The notes beneath the pieces were generated by a model. It was not told where the DNA came from, made no database searches, and saw only the letters and a list, made by a program, of their open reading frames with translations. The position numbers were made by a program, and so were the translations under genes. A stretch of 64,000 nucleotides of DNA from Exiguobacterium undae DSM 14481 (GTDB lineage Bacteria > Bacillota > Bacilli > Exiguobacteriales > Exiguobacteriaceae), in NCBI RefSeq assembly GCF_000620805.1, contig NZ_KK211187.1, positions 2,853,389 through 2,917,388 on the forward strand, written 5' to 3'. Positions 51,025 to 60,538 of the stretch are shown here, piece after piece. Numbering within the stretch: the stretch's first letter is position 1; the number at the start of each line of letters is the position of its first letter.

Positions 51025-51071
51025 AAAAAGCCGATCCCTCCTCTTTAAAAAAAGAAGGGATCGGCTTTCTT
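51025..51071 (+). terminator. Rho-independent terminator
   Basis: AAAGCCGATCCCT and AGGGATCGGCTTT pair around an A/T loop, followed by CTTG. Ends the nucleotidyltransferase transcript. Confidence 0.88.
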
Positions 51072-51100
51072 GTGTGATTTTCAGGAGATTACTAGAGAAG

Positions 51101-51209
51101 CAGGCAAGACGAAGACTCCTACGGGAAAAGCGGAACCGGTGAGACCCCGCAAGTCGCGCAGGCGACGAGGAGGCTCACGTTTCGCCCGAGGAAAGCGAAG
51201 TCTTGCCTG
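51101..51209. repeat. Palindromic interspersed repeat (Bacillales type)
   Basis: CAGGCAAGAC at 51101-51110 pairs perfectly with GTCTTGCCTG at 51200-51209. Inside are GACTCCTACGGGAAAAGCGG, GTCGC-GCAG-GCGAC (51153-51166) and GTGAG/CTCAC arms. It would form a large cruciform or folded RNA. Same family as 27485-27579. Not coding. Confidence 0.85.
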
Positions 51210-51275
51210 TGTATCTCATGGATTACGTAAGGATATTGACTTTGGTCTATTTGAGAGCGCGTTCTGTTTTCTTGC

Positions 51276-52205
51276 TCACTTCACTTTAATGACGATTTTC
51301 CCTTTGGCATGACCTTCTTCGCCGTAATCATGCGCTTCTTTAATCTGGTCTAAATCAAAGATCCGGTCGACGACCGGTTTCAATTCACCTCGTTCAACGG
51401 CTTCGGCGATATGTTGCAGCCGCTCGCCTGTCGGTTGCATGAAGACATAGGCGACGCGTGCCTGTGCTTCCTTCGCTTGATCTTCGTCGGGTGGTGTCGA
51501 AATCGAGACGAGCATTCCGTTTGGTTTAAGCATGTGGTACAACTTCGCTTGTCCGTCGCCGCCCATCGTATCAAATACAAAATCAAGATCACGGACACGA
51601 TCCGCCGGGTCTTCCTGTTTGTAATCGATGACTTCGTCTGCTCCGAGCGCTTTAACCCAGTCGACGTTTTTTGTGCTCGTCGAGGTGATGACATGCAGCC
51701 CGTGTGCTTTCGCGAGTTGAATCGCGACTGTTCCGACGCCGCCTGACCCGGCACCGATAAAGATTTTGTCCCCCGCTTTCGCGTCCATCACTTCAAACAT
51801 GACCTGCCATGCCGTGTGGGCGACGAGCGGGAGTGACGCTGCCTCTTCGAACGTCAGCGCTTCCGGTTTCTTGACGACAAGATGAGCATCGACTGCGACG
51901 TATTCCGCATAGGTCCCTTGACGGGCGATATCCGGACGGCTGAACACTTCGTCGCCGACTTTTAAGTCCGTCACGTTCGCCCCGACTTCTTCAATGACAC
52001 CGGACACGTCCCAACCGATGACGAGCGGCATATCGTAACTGAGCATTTCTTTTAAGTATCCTTCACGCAACTTCCAATCAACCGGATTGACACTCGCGGC
52101 GTGCACTGCAATCAAGACGTCATCCGCTCCGATACCCGGACGGTCCAGTTCCCCCACTTTAAATTGCTCCGAACCACCGTACTGTTCAATATAGGCTGCT
52201 TTCAT
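51276..52205 (-). CDS. NADPH:quinone oxidoreductase-like MDR protein
   Basis: 309 aa. GroES-like domain with VHAASVNPVDWKLREG near 33-48, Rossmann motif GAGSGGVGTVAIQLAK near 150-165, then EVIDYKQEDPADRV. Zinc ligands of alcohol dehydrogenases are missing, as usual for quinone reductases. Reduces quinones or enones with NADPH. AGGAGGAAAT precedes ATG 52205. Confidence 0.88.
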   Translation of the reverse strand: MKAAYIEQYGGSEQFKVGELDRPGIGADDVLIAVHAASVNPVDWKLREGYLKEMLSYDMPLVIGWDVSGVIEEVGANVTDLKVGDEVFSRPDIARQGTYAEYVAVDAHLVVKKPEALTFEEAASLPLVAHTAWQVMFEVMDAKAGDKIFIGAGSGGVGTVAIQLAKAHGLHVITSTSTKNVDWVKALGADEVIDYKQEDPADRVRDLDFVFDTMGGDGQAKLYHMLKPNGMLVSISTPPDEDQAKEAQARVAYVFMQPTGERLQHIAEAVERGELKPVVDRIFDLDQIKEAHDYGEEGHAKGKIVIKVK

Positions 52206-52267
52206 GTCATTTCCTCCTCTGCTTGTTGTACCTCTTAGTTGTTCCCGTTCACCACTTGCGACAAACG

Positions 52268-52301
52268 AAAAAAGTGTACCGACTCGTCAGAATCGGTACA
52301 C
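52268..52301 (-). terminator. Terminator of the 490-aa chemoreceptor
   Basis: GTGTACCGA and TCGGTACAC stem, followed on the minus strand by TTTTTTCG. Confidence 0.85.
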
Positions 52302-52306
52302 CGGTG

Positions 52307-53779
52307 TCAGGCATGAGCTGTCTGTTGCAGTGTTGATGCCGTGGCATTTAATGTATGGATGGCCTGCTGTAAATCAACGATTTGTTCGACTTGCGACCGT
52401 GTCAATCCGGACAGTTGATCACTGCTCGTCAGTAACAGATCCATGAAGGCATCAAGCTGTTCCGTCGCCTGTGCGATGTTCGTCAGACTGTTCGTGATCG
52501 TCACGAATTGCTGTTGTGCACCGCTGATCGCCTGCACGGAATCATTCGAGTCTGTCGCAATCGTCTGTAACGCAGTTTGACTCCGTTGCATCCGCGCCTC
52601 CTGCTCCCGCAGCAAGCTGGTGCTGGCATCAATCGAGTTTCCGGTGTGCATGACATCACGATCAACCCGTTCGATGATCTGATTGATTTCCGTCGAAGCC
52701 GCTGCCGTCTGCGCGGACAGATTCCGGATTTCCTGAGCGACGACGGTGAACCCTTTCCCGAACTCACCGGCACGTGCCGCTTCAATCGAGGCATTTAAGC
52801 TCAACAGATTGGTTTGTGTCGCAATCGCATTGATGCTCGAGGTGATGCTGACGATCTCTTTGAAGCGTCCTGCGAGCTGTCCAAAGGCCGTGACGGATTC
52901 ATCCATGCTTTCGGTTAATTGTTGTAACGACTCGCCGGCTTCGCTGATCGTAGCCTGACTTTGCTCCGCGGTGACTTTTGATGACGAACTGAGGGCAAGT
53001 GCCCGATCGACGGCTGTTGCCACATCTGCCATCAACTCGACGTTATCGGTGTTCATCCGTTTAATCTGTCGGACGGATTGGGCATTTTTCGAAGAATTGT
53101 CCGCCAGCATCTGCATTGCTTGATCAATTTTCTCAAATGAAGCTTTTGCCGTATCGACCGTTTCACTCATCTCTTCGGTGAACGTCGTGACATCCGTTGC
53201 GGTCGCCGCTGACTGACGAAGCGTCAGTTGAGACGTCTCTGCATAATGCTCGGCTTTTTCTTGTTGGCGCTTCACTTCCCGCATGACGTTTCGCCCAAAT
53301 ACGGCGACGAACGTCGCTGCCGAAAAGACCATCAAGTAGATGACGAAAGCAACGATCATGTCAAACGTGTTCGTAAAGACGATGGTTCCAAGCATCGTAA
53401 AGAGAACCAGTTCAAACAATCCGAGGACACCTGCGAGTACGACCAGGTGCGGGATAAGATAAACAATCGAGATTGTCAGATAGAGATAGGCAATCGTCCA
53501 GATGCTTTGGGACGGTAAGGTGACAAGCACCAGTGCCAGGACAAGGTACGTCAAGACGATTTGAATGTATTTCCCGCTCGGCTTTTCACCAAAAAACTGA
53601 TTTCCGGCAAGCAACGCGACTGTTAATAACAGCCCGCCGGCTAAAAACTGATAAAAGACACTCATCGGGACATAGCCGATTTGTGCAAAAATAAAAATCA
53701 AGGGATGGGCAATTGTAATCAATACAGGAATCAGACGAGAGAGTATTTTTGAACTCAATCGTTCAAGCGGTGAGATCAT
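52307..53779 (-). CDS. Chemoreceptor with integral-membrane N-terminus
   Basis: 490 aa from ATG 53779, 8 nt after AAGGAG. Six hydrophobic spans occupy residues about 15-165 with almost no extracytoplasmic part ([17 protein letters not shown]-like strands), then a signalling coiled coil whose tip reads [20 protein letters not shown]. No HAMP and no periplasmic sensor. So it should sense a membrane or energy-related cue. Isolated gene. Confidence 0.88.
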   Translation of the reverse strand: MISPLERLSSKILSRLIPVLITIAHPLIFIFAQIGYVPMSVFYQFLAGGLLLTVALLAGNQFFGEKPSGKYIQIVLTYLVLALVLVTLPSQSIWTIAYLYLTISIVYLIPHLVVLAGVLGLFELVLFTMLGTIVFTNTFDMIVAFVIYLMVFSAATFVAVFGRNVMREVKRQQEKAEHYAETSQLTLRQSAATATDVTTFTEEMSETVDTAKASFEKIDQAMQMLADNSSKNAQSVRQIKRMNTDNVELMADVATAVDRALALSSSSKVTAEQSQATISEAGESLQQLTESMDESVTAFGQLAGRFKEIVSITSSINAIATQTNLLSLNASIEAARAGEFGKGFTVVAQEIRNLSAQTAAASTEINQIIERVDRDVMHTGNSIDASTSLLREQEARMQRSQTALQTIATDSNDSVQAISGAQQQFVTITNSLTNIAQATEQLDAFMDLLLTSSDQLSGLTRSQVEQIVDLQQAIHTLNATASTLQQTAHA

Positions 53780-53926
53780 CTGCAAAACTCCTTCTGTTGG
53801 ATTCGTACACTTTTCTTATCGTCCGATTTTGAGATGACGTTTAGTCTTCATGTAAATTTTCATGACTTGACGCTTGATTTCCGAAAAGCGTATGGTGGAT
53901 ACAAAATGAGTGAAAGGAGGCTCCTG

Positions 53927-54328
53927 ATGCTCTATCTATTAGTCGGGCTCGCCGGTATACTCGGTGCCTCTGCCCGGTACGGTCTTGGTCTTCTCATCGG
54001 ACACGTTGCAGTGGGTGTGTTCCCGTGGACGACGTTAAGCATCAATTTAATCGGTTGCTTCGTGCTTGGCTACGCGACACATTTTTTATTTAAGACAACC
54101 TTGCTGCATCAGTATGCGATGACGGCACTTGGAACCGGTTTTGTCGGTTCCTTCACGACCTTCTCGACGTTCAGTGTCGAATCGGTTGAATTGTTGCGGG
54201 CTGGTGTGTACAGTTATGCGTTCGCCTATATCAGTCTCAGTTTGTTTGGCGGCCTGTTGTTGTCTTACGTGGGTTACCTCCTCGGAACACGCCGGTTACG
54301 CCGCTTTCAAAAGGAGGAGGTCTCATGA
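53927..54328 (+). CDS. crcB: Fluoride channel CrcB/Fluc, subunit 1
   Basis: 133 aa from ATG 53927; AAGGAGG lies 7 nt upstream (an upstream frame to 53834 is not coding). Four spans, with GILGASARYGLG near 9-20 and the fluoride pore track GFVGSFTTFSTFS near 70-82. Bacteria with two adjacent genes form heterodimeric channels in some species. No fluoride riboswitch was seen upstream. Confidence 0.92.
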   Translation: MLYLLVGLAGILGASARYGLGLLIGHVAVGVFPWTTLSINLIGCFVLGYATHFLFKTTLLHQYAMTALGTGFVGSFTTFSTFSVESVELLRAGVYSYAFAYISLSLFGGLLLSYVGYLLGTRRLRRFQKEEVS

Positions 54329-54672
54329 ATCTCCTTGCTCTTGCGACCGGTGCCTTTTTTGGGGCAATCAGCCGCTTCGCCTTAAGCCAGTGGATGAAAA
54401 CAGTGTGGAAACAGGATTTTCCGTTGGCGACATTCCTCATCAATGTGCTCGGTTCGTTTTTACTCGGTCTTGTCATCGGCTCCCACCTCGATTCGACCTG
54501 GACGTTGTTGCTCGGGACCGGATTCCTCGGCTCATTTACGACGTTTTCGACCTTTAAGCTGGAAACGCTACAACTCGTTCAGAATCAAAATCGAAAGACA
54601 TTGGTGCTGTATCTCGGACTCAGTTACCTCTGCGGGATCGGTGCCGCTTTTTTAGGAATCATTCTTGCCTGA
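54325..54672 (+). CDS. crcB: Fluoride channel CrcB/Fluc, subunit 2
   Basis: 115 aa. ATG overlaps the stop of the first gene (ATGA). GAFFGAISRFALSQ near 8-21 and GFLGSFTTFSTFKLE near 70-84 match Fluc. Translational coupling suggests a 1:1 hetero-oligomer. Confidence 0.93.
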   Translation: MNLLALATGAFFGAISRFALSQWMKTVWKQDFPLATFLINVLGSFLLGLVIGSHLDSTWTLLLGTGFLGSFTTFSTFKLETLQLVQNQNRKTLVLYLGLSYLCGIGAAFLGIILA

Positions 54673-54680
54673 TCGACATA

Positions 54681-54728
54681 AAAAAACCAGAATCAATTCC
54701 CTGCCTCAAGGAATCGATTCTGGTTTTT
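54681..54728. terminator. Bidirectional terminator
   Basis: AAAAACCAGAATCAATTCC and GGAATCGATTCTGGTTTTT, between crcB and the convergent degV-type gene. Confidence 0.9.
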
Positions 54729-54737
54729 CGTTGTGTT

Positions 54738-55592
54738 TTAGTCATTCAGCCAGAACAAGCCGACTGTTTCTGCTCCGGCGTGTGTTCCGATTGCCGGACC
54801 GAACGTCCCGTCGAGCACCGTCAGTTCCGGGAATTTTGCTGCGACTTGTGCGCGCAAATCAGCTGCCATCTCTGGTGCCATCGTCGTTGCGACATAAATC
54901 CGGTTTTTATAAAACGTATGCTGACGCATCGCTTCTTCGACCTGTTTAATGATTTCGATGTACGCCTTTTTCAGCGACCGCGCTTTTTTAAACGGGACGA
55001 TTTTTCCGGATTCGTCCGTCGTGATGATCGGTTTGATGCTGAGCAGGTTGGCGAGGAACAAATCACCGGATGAGACACGTCCGCCCCGGCGCATCGTCTC
55101 CATGTTTCCGACGATCATGTAGAAATGCGTTTTCTTCGCCAGTCCATGCAAGGCTGCCGTAATTTCTTCGACTGACTTGCCTGCTGCTTCAAGTTCCATG
55201 CCGTAACGGATGAATTCCTGTTGGTTTTCAAACGCCGTATGGGAATCAATGATATGGACCGGGAAGCTGGCTGCTTCCGCTGCCGATGCTGAACTTTGCA
55301 CCGTACTCGACAAACCGTTCGTACAGTGGACAGCAATCGCACAGTCATATCCTTCTTCTTTTAATCGTTCATACGTCCCGACGAATTCCCCAAAAATCGG
55401 TTGCGAGGTTTTGGCGACCAACTTCTTGTCTGCCTCAAGCGCGCGGAATAACCGTTCGACGGTAATCGTATCTTCGTTATATGCTGTCTCACCGAGCAAG
55501 ATTTGAATCGGTACGACATTGACGCCGATTGCTTCTGCCTCTTCCTTTTTGAAATAGGCCATACTATCGGTCACCCATGCTATTTTAGTCAT
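54738..55592 (-). CDS. DegV-family fatty-acid-binding protein
   Basis: 284 aa, the family length. Begins KIAWVTDSMAYFKKEEAE, has VAKTSQPIFGEF near 57-68 (TSxPS-like lipid carboxylate site) and MIVGNMETMRRGGRVS near 158-173. FakB-like proteins present fatty acids to the kinase FakA for phospholipid synthesis. Single gene. Confidence 0.92.
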   Translation of the reverse strand: MTKIAWVTDSMAYFKKEEAEAIGVNVVPIQILLGETAYNEDTITVERLFRALEADKKLVAKTSQPIFGEFVGTYERLKEEGYDCAIAVHCTNGLSSTVQSSASAAEAASFPVHIIDSHTAFENQQEFIRYGMELEAAGKSVEEITAALHGLAKKTHFYMIVGNMETMRRGGRVSSGDLFLANLLSIKPIITTDESGKIVPFKKARSLKKAYIEIIKQVEEAMRQHTFYKNRIYVATTMAPEMAADLRAQVAAKFPELTVLDGTFGPAIGTHAGAETVGLFWLND

Positions 55593-55663
55593 TTTCCTAT
55601 GCCTCCGTTAGATTCTTCTCGCTTTATCCTACCATACTCGCTTAGGATGTTAGCAAAAAAACG

Positions 55664-56692
55664 TTACTGCATCCGACTAAATTGGAAGGTCGTCCGTTTT
55701 TCATAGACCTCGTCTGCCCGCAAGACGACAGACGGAAAATCCGGCTGATTGATGGCATCCGGCAACCCCTGGGTCTCAAGACAAATTCCAAGATACGGTG
55801 TTGCGCGACGTCCGGCAATCGTAAAGTCTCCCGCCAGATGATTGCCCGTATAGACGACGACGCCCGGTTGATCGGTCTCGACACGCAGTGTCCGACCGCT
55901 GACCGGCTCTTCCAATACAATTTCCCCGCCTTCTTTTAATAGGAACGGGTGGTCGACGCCGCTGCCGGCCTGACGTAATGCTTCATCGCTCGCATGTGTC
56001 ACTTCATACAGAGAACGCGCTGTCCGGAAGTCAAAGACAGTCTCATTGACGGATAAAATCTCACCCGTCGGAACCGATTCCTCATTTAACGGAATATAAA
56101 ACGGTGCATCCATTCGCAAACGGTGCTGCTCAATCGTCGTTTTTGCATTTCCCGTCAAATTGAAATACGTGTGGTTCGTCGGACTGAACGGTGTCGAAGC
56201 CGTCGTCGTCGCATGGTAGGTTAAAATCAACGCATCGTCATCGGTCCAGTCAATCGTCAACCGGACATCAAGTTGTCCCGGATAACCGTTTTCGCCATCC
56301 GGACTCGTCAACAACAGGTGGAGCGTGTCGCCGTCGATTTCATGTTCAAAAAATCGGTTCGACCAGTTGACGCTGCCGCCATGCAGATGATGATCGCCTT
56401 CGTTTTGTTCAAGGATATAATTCATCCCTTCGAGCGCAAATGCTCCGTTGGCAATCCGACCGCCGACCCGTCCGATCGTCGCCCCTAAATGATGGGGATC
56501 TTCTAAATATTCTTCGATATCATCAAAGGCCAAGACGACATTTTCGATCGTTCCCTGTTGATCCGGAACGCGGATTGCCGTGATTTTCCCGCCTAAATTG
56601 AGTAGCTCTACGCTGTGTCCGCTGCGATTCATCAATGTAAAAGCGATGATCGGTTGCTCGCCGGAATACCCGACTTCTTTTGTTGTAATCAT
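55664..56692 (-). CDS. galM: Aldose 1-epimerase GalM
   Basis: 342 aa. Conserved residues include HHLHGG near 96-101, SPTNHTYFNLTG near 169-180 (catalytic His) and the late glutamate in GICLETQGLPDA near 309-320. Interconverts alpha and beta aldoses. No other galactose gene is adjacent. Confidence 0.92.
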   Translation of the reverse strand: MITTKEVGYSGEQPIIAFTLMNRSGHSVELLNLGGKITAIRVPDQQGTIENVVLAFDDIEEYLEDPHHLGATIGRVGGRIANGAFALEGMNYILEQNEGDHHLHGGSVNWSNRFFEHEIDGDTLHLLLTSPDGENGYPGQLDVRLTIDWTDDDALILTYHATTTASTPFSPTNHTYFNLTGNAKTTIEQHRLRMDAPFYIPLNEESVPTGEILSVNETVFDFRTARSLYEVTHASDEALRQAGSGVDHPFLLKEGGEIVLEEPVSGRTLRVETDQPGVVVYTGNHLAGDFTIAGRRATPYLGICLETQGLPDAINQPDFPSVVLRADEVYEKRTTFQFSRMQ

Positions 56693-56749
56693 GCGCCTTA
56701 TCCTCCTGTATCAATCTGCTCTTGCTTTCATTTTTACCCAGGATCAGCT

Positions 56750-56797
56750 AAAAAAAAACAATCGTCCGATTCCAGCACGCGGAATCAAACGATTGTC
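56750..56797 (-). terminator. Terminator of the LytS-like gene
   Basis: ACAATCGT-x-CCGATTCC and GGAATC-x-ACGATTGT arms, with A8 on the left that gives a T-run on the minus strand. Confidence 0.82.
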
Positions 56798-58481
56798 AGG
56801 TCCAGTCGGTTTCCATCGGCAGGACGATTTTGATCCGCGTCCCGTTCCCGGGTCGCGAATGGATCGTGCACTGAGCGGTGGTTCCATATCGCCGGATCAA
56901 GGCCCGGCGCAATAAAAAGAGATTACTCGTTTCAAGCTTTTTGTCCTGCTCCCATCGTTTCAAGAAGTCTAACGGCAGTCCCGTTCCATTGTCCGTCACT
57001 TCCAACACCCAATGGGCTTCCTCCTGAAATGCCCGGACGTCGATCCGGTGATGAGGTCCACTTTGCGGAAAGGCATGCCGTAACGCATTATCGACCAGTT
57101 GCGTCACGAGCAGCGGAAAAACAAAATGTTCTTCGACAGCCGTCTCGATGTCGAGATCGATCGTGACGGCAGCAGATGTCAACGGATGATGCCGGCGTAT
57201 CCCTTCAAGCGATAAATACGACTTCAGCGTCAGCAACTCCTCGCGCAGCGGATGGAGATCCATCCGGCGAGCCGTCGTCAACAGTTGCCGTAACGCACCC
57301 AGCTGATGTTTGACGGGGCTGTCCGGATCCGCCGTTTGGTGGATTTCGTCGACGATGCCAAGCAGATAATTCATGCTTAAAATCGGTTTGATCGTTTGGT
57401 TCGGAGAGTGCTCGAGTTGCTCGTCTTGATACAGCGCCAGTTCCCGAGCCAACAGTCCGACCAGTTGTTCCATTGTCTGTTCCATCGTATCGTCAAACAG
57501 ATTAGCCGGGAACCAACAGACGATGCCGGCTTTTTTCCCTTCGATCTGGAACGGGTGGAACGAGACAATTTGATGCGTCAGTGCATCCTCCGACCGGTGG
57601 ACTACTCCGGCTTCCACCCACTCGATAATCGTCTGATGTTGAAACAAATCGGCGGTGTCGTGTCCCGTTCGGACATCCGCCAGAATCCCGTCTGCGCCGA
57701 GCAATACCACACGGTTAATCTTCGTCTCGGCCAAAATCGTCGTGCCGATCTGACGGGCAACGTCGACCGTCAATCCATGTTTCCGTAACGGACGGATCGC
57801 ATCAAGCAGGCGATATGCGCGTGCCGACTCGCGGACAAACAGTTCATGTTCAAGCTTTAACTGGGCTCGCAGAATTGCGATGAACACACTGATTCCGACA
57901 GCATTGACGAACAACATCGGAAAGACGGCCTGGCGTGTCAATTCCAGGACAAGGGCTTGGTCTGAAGCTAACAGCAGGGCAATCCCAATATCAAGAATGA
58001 CGGCACTCAAGACAATCCCGATCGGTTGGAGCAAGGCATACTGATCCTTCATCCGCCAGTGCCGGCTGTACAATCCGCTTAACAATCCCGCTAAAACGGC
58101 GATGATCCAACCGGATTCCGCACCAAACGATCCGAGCCAAAATCGGTGAAAACCTACGAGCAAACCGGTCACTCCGCCAACAAGCGGTCCGCCGAGCAGA
58201 CCACTCGTCACGATAATCGTCAGTCGGGTATCGACGACCCATTGATTGGGCGAGACTGCAAGTCCAAGCAACGGATCAATCGTCTGGTCCGCCGACAAGC
58301 CGATGCCGGCATAATTCATCAGGATGCCGGATACAACAAACACGCTTAACAACACCAGGTGATGGGCACGTCGCGAAGACGTCTGGAACAGGTGCCGTGA
58401 CGTCCGCCACTGCGATAATAAAAAGGCCAGTAAAGCCAACATGCCTAAGCGGCTGAGTAAAAACGGAATTTGCTCAAGCAC
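56796..58481 (-). CDS. LytS-like sensor kinase lacking the phosphoacceptor histidine
   Basis: 561 aa. Residues 1-205: 5TM-LYT sensor; about 225-350: GAF-like; 355-425: dimerisation region; 440-560: HATPase with QLVDNALRHAF (N-box, 461-471) and VTDNGTGLP (495-503). In the LytS family the H-box reads QxNPHFLFN; here the equivalent is IKPILSMN at 364-371, so the His is Ile 367. The ATP-binding part looks sound. No LytTR regulator is next to it. It might regulate by heterodimerising or by binding ATP without self-phosphorylation. Confidence 0.85.
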   Translation of the reverse strand: MLEQIPFLLSRLGMLALLAFLLSQWRTSRHLFQTSSRRAHHLVLLSVFVVSGILMNYAGIGLSADQTIDPLLGLAVSPNQWVVDTRLTIIVTSGLLGGPLVGGVTGLLVGFHRFWLGSFGAESGWIIAVLAGLLSGLYSRHWRMKDQYALLQPIGIVLSAVILDIGIALLLASDQALVLELTRQAVFPMLFVNAVGISVFIAILRAQLKLEHELFVRESARAYRLLDAIRPLRKHGLTVDVARQIGTTILAETKINRVVLLGADGILADVRTGHDTADLFQHQTIIEWVEAGVVHRSEDALTHQIVSFHPFQIEGKKAGIVCWFPANLFDDTMEQTMEQLVGLLARELALYQDEQLEHSPNQTIKPILSMNYLLGIVDEIHQTADPDSPVKHQLGALRQLLTTARRMDLHPLREELLTLKSYLSLEGIRRHHPLTSAAVTIDLDIETAVEEHFVFPLLVTQLVDNALRHAFPQSGPHHRIDVRAFQEEAHWVLEVTDNGTGLPLDFLKRWEQDKKLETSNLFLLRRALIRRYGTTAQCTIHSRPGNGTRIKIVLPMETDWT

Positions 58482-58654
58482 CGGAAACCTCCCTTCTCAT
58501 GAACCCTCTATTTGTCTTGTTACCTCTTTCCCGGTCGCTTCACCGTTTCCCTACCAACTGAAATATTCTTTACACATTCGCCGTGAATTTCAATTTCCGA
58601 CTGATCTTTTCCCGAAAAAAAGCGCCTTCCGCACAGGGCGAAAGACGCAACAGG
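58482..58654. other. Intergenic stretch with terminator
   Basis: Contains GCGTCTTTC...GGAAGGCGC with T7 on the minus strand (about 58613-58650), ending the CNNM-type transcript, and the probable promoter of the LytS-like gene. Confidence 0.6.
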
Positions 58655-59968
58655 TTATTCCGCTTGTTCAAGCGGGTGCAACCATAATTTAATTTGATTG
58701 ATCTGATAGTTTTCCATCTCGATCACTTCGACTGAGAAGGCTTCCGTATCGATGTGTTCTCCCGGTTGTAAATCGATGTTGTGCATCTGAATCCAACCGC
58801 CGATCGTATCGACGTCCTCATCGTTCGTAAACGTCAAGCCGAATCGGTTTTCAAGATCTTCCAGCAATACAGTACCGGCAATCAGATACTCATTGTTCGG
58901 CAACTCTTGGATTTCTTCGACTTCATCCGTGTCAAACTCGTCACGGATTTCACCGACGATCTCTTCGAGCAAGTCTTCCATCGCGACGATTCCGGCTGTT
59001 CCGCCGTATTCGTCGACGACCAATACGATGTGAGAGCGCGTTTTCTTCATTTTCCGCAACGTGTCTTGGAGCGATGTGACTTCCGAGACGACCGGTAAAT
59101 CTTTCACGTAATGTGTGACCGGATGGTTATTCCCGTTGGCGAAGTCCGTCAACATCTCTTTGACGTTGATGTAACCGAGAATCCGGTCTTTATCATTTTC
59201 TTCTGTGACCGGATAACGTGTAAACGGATTATCCATGAAGATTTCCATCAATTCGTCTTTTGACAACCGTTCTGAGATCGTCGCCATCCGCATCCGCGGA
59301 ACCATCAAATCTTTTACGACATGTTCGTCAAACGCAAAGACGTTCTGCATGAGCGCAAGTTCCGTCTGATTGATTTCACCGCTTTGGAAACTTTGTGCCA
59401 TGATGATTTTCAACTCATCTTCTGAGTGGGCTTGTTCGTGTCCAGCCGGTTTGACACCGAATAATCCAAGGAACAGTCGGGCCGAACCATTCAGCAACCA
59501 AATGAACGGGTACATGATTTTCCCGAAAATATACAGTGGACGGGCAAACAATAAGGTCATTTTTTCCGCATACTGAATCGCAAGTGTCTTTGGTGCCAAT
59601 TCTCCGATAACGACGTGTAAAAACGTCACGGAAACAAAGGCAATCCCGAATGACAATAAGGTCGAAACGGCAGCCGACACACCAAATTCATCAAACACCG
59701 GGTGTAAGATTTTTTCGACGGTCGGTTCACCGAGTGCCCCAAGACCAAGTGCCGTTACCGTGATTCCAAGCTGACAGGCAGACAAGTAATAATCGAGGTC
59801 GCCGGCAATCTTTTTCGCCAAGATGGCACTTTTGTTTCCTTCCTGAATCATTTGATCCAGACGCGACATCCGTACCTTCACGACAGCAAACTCTGATCCG
59901 ACGAAAAACGCGGTCAACGCGATCAATAACACCACTAAAAATAAATTGATAAATAATATAGTATCCAA
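58655..59968 (-). CDS. CNNM/CorC-type transporter (DUF21-CBS-CorC_HlyC)
   Basis: 437 aa. DUF21 membrane domain at 1-195 (FFVGSEFAVVKVRMSRLD near 22-39), a CBS pair at about 215-335 (MVPRMRMATIS; VVDEYGGTAGIVAMEDLLEEIVGE split by me at 313-335), and a CorC_HlyC domain to the end. Homologues such as B. subtilis MpfA (YhdP) export magnesium. A MerR regulator lies 34 nt upstream on the same strand. Confidence 0.9.
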   Translation of the reverse strand: MDTILFINLFLVVLLIALTAFFVGSEFAVVKVRMSRLDQMIQEGNKSAILAKKIAGDLDYYLSACQLGITVTALGLGALGEPTVEKILHPVFDEFGVSAAVSTLLSFGIAFVSVTFLHVVIGELAPKTLAIQYAEKMTLLFARPLYIFGKIMYPFIWLLNGSARLFLGLFGVKPAGHEQAHSEDELKIIMAQSFQSGEINQTELALMQNVFAFDEHVVKDLMVPRMRMATISERLSKDELMEIFMDNPFTRYPVTEENDKDRILGYINVKEMLTDFANGNNHPVTHYVKDLPVVSEVTSLQDTLRKMKKTRSHIVLVVDEYGGTAGIVAMEDLLEEIVGEIRDEFDTDEVEEIQELPNNEYLIAGTVLLEDLENRFGLTFTNDEDVDTIGGWIQMHNIDLQPGEHIDTEAFSVEVIEMENYQINQIKLWLHPLEQAE

Positions 59969-60002
59969 AATCCCCTAAACAGGGGTCACCTCCATTTTTT
60001 TG

Positions 60003-60431
60003 TTACAGCTGAGCAATCAACGAAGCAATCAATGTTAACCGACGCGACAATTCAAGCCGAATTTCTTGTTTCTCAAAATCCGTCGCCTGCATCAAACGCT
60101 GTTCGAGTCCCGTGACCGTGTTTTGAAGCTGCTGTACTTCCTGATAAATGGCGTCACCCGTTTTGACTTCACGCTCCGTGAAGAAAGCAAGAATCTCTTG
60201 CAGGGACAGCCGTTGTGTTTTTAAATACTCAATCTTTTGAATATGTTGAATGACATCTTCCGTATACAAACGATAGCCGGATGCTGTGCGCTCTGTTGTT
60301 AATAAACCGAGCGATGTATAGTAGTCGATCGTCCGTTTTGATAAGCCGGTGGCCTCCGCGACCTGACCGATTTTAAGCAACGCCTTCCCAAAGATCCTCA
60401 CCTCCCTCTCATTAAATAATGCTTTTATCAT
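60003..60431 (-). CDS. MerR-family regulator
   Basis: 142 aa in the longest frame; the domain starts at LLKIGQVAEATGLSKRTIDY, so the true start is probably later (TTG 60380, or a codon soon after GGGAGGTGAGG around 60395). Winged HTH at about 19-85, then a dimerising coiled coil. No cysteine is present in the effector part, so it is not a CueR-type metal sensor. It resembles YhdQ-type regulators next to yhdP. Confidence 0.85.
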   Translation of the reverse strand: MIKALFNEREVRIFGKALLKIGQVAEATGLSKRTIDYYTSLGLLTTERTASGYRLYTEDVIQHIQKIEYLKTQRLSLQEILAFFTEREVKTGDAIYQEVQQLQNTVTGLEQRLMQATDFEKQEIRLELSRRLTLIASLIAQL

Positions 60432-60479
60432 ACCACGGTTAAACCGTACACAACAACGTTATGCTTATTAGGCACCTAA

Positions 60480-60522
60480 AAAAAACGCCCCCTCTTTCTT
60501 AGAGGAGACGTTCCGTTTGCTC
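60480..60522 (-). terminator. Terminator of fadF
   Basis: AACGTCTCCTCT, a short loop and AGAGGGGGCGTT on the minus strand, followed by T8. Confidence 0.85.
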
Positions 60523-60538
60523 AAGCTATTTTTCAGAC

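Noticed and set aside
53780-53926. Fluoride riboswitch
   Set aside because: I could not find the conserved riboswitch elements before crcB.
60003-60431. CueR/copper MerR sensor
   Set aside because: No cysteines in the C-terminal effector region.
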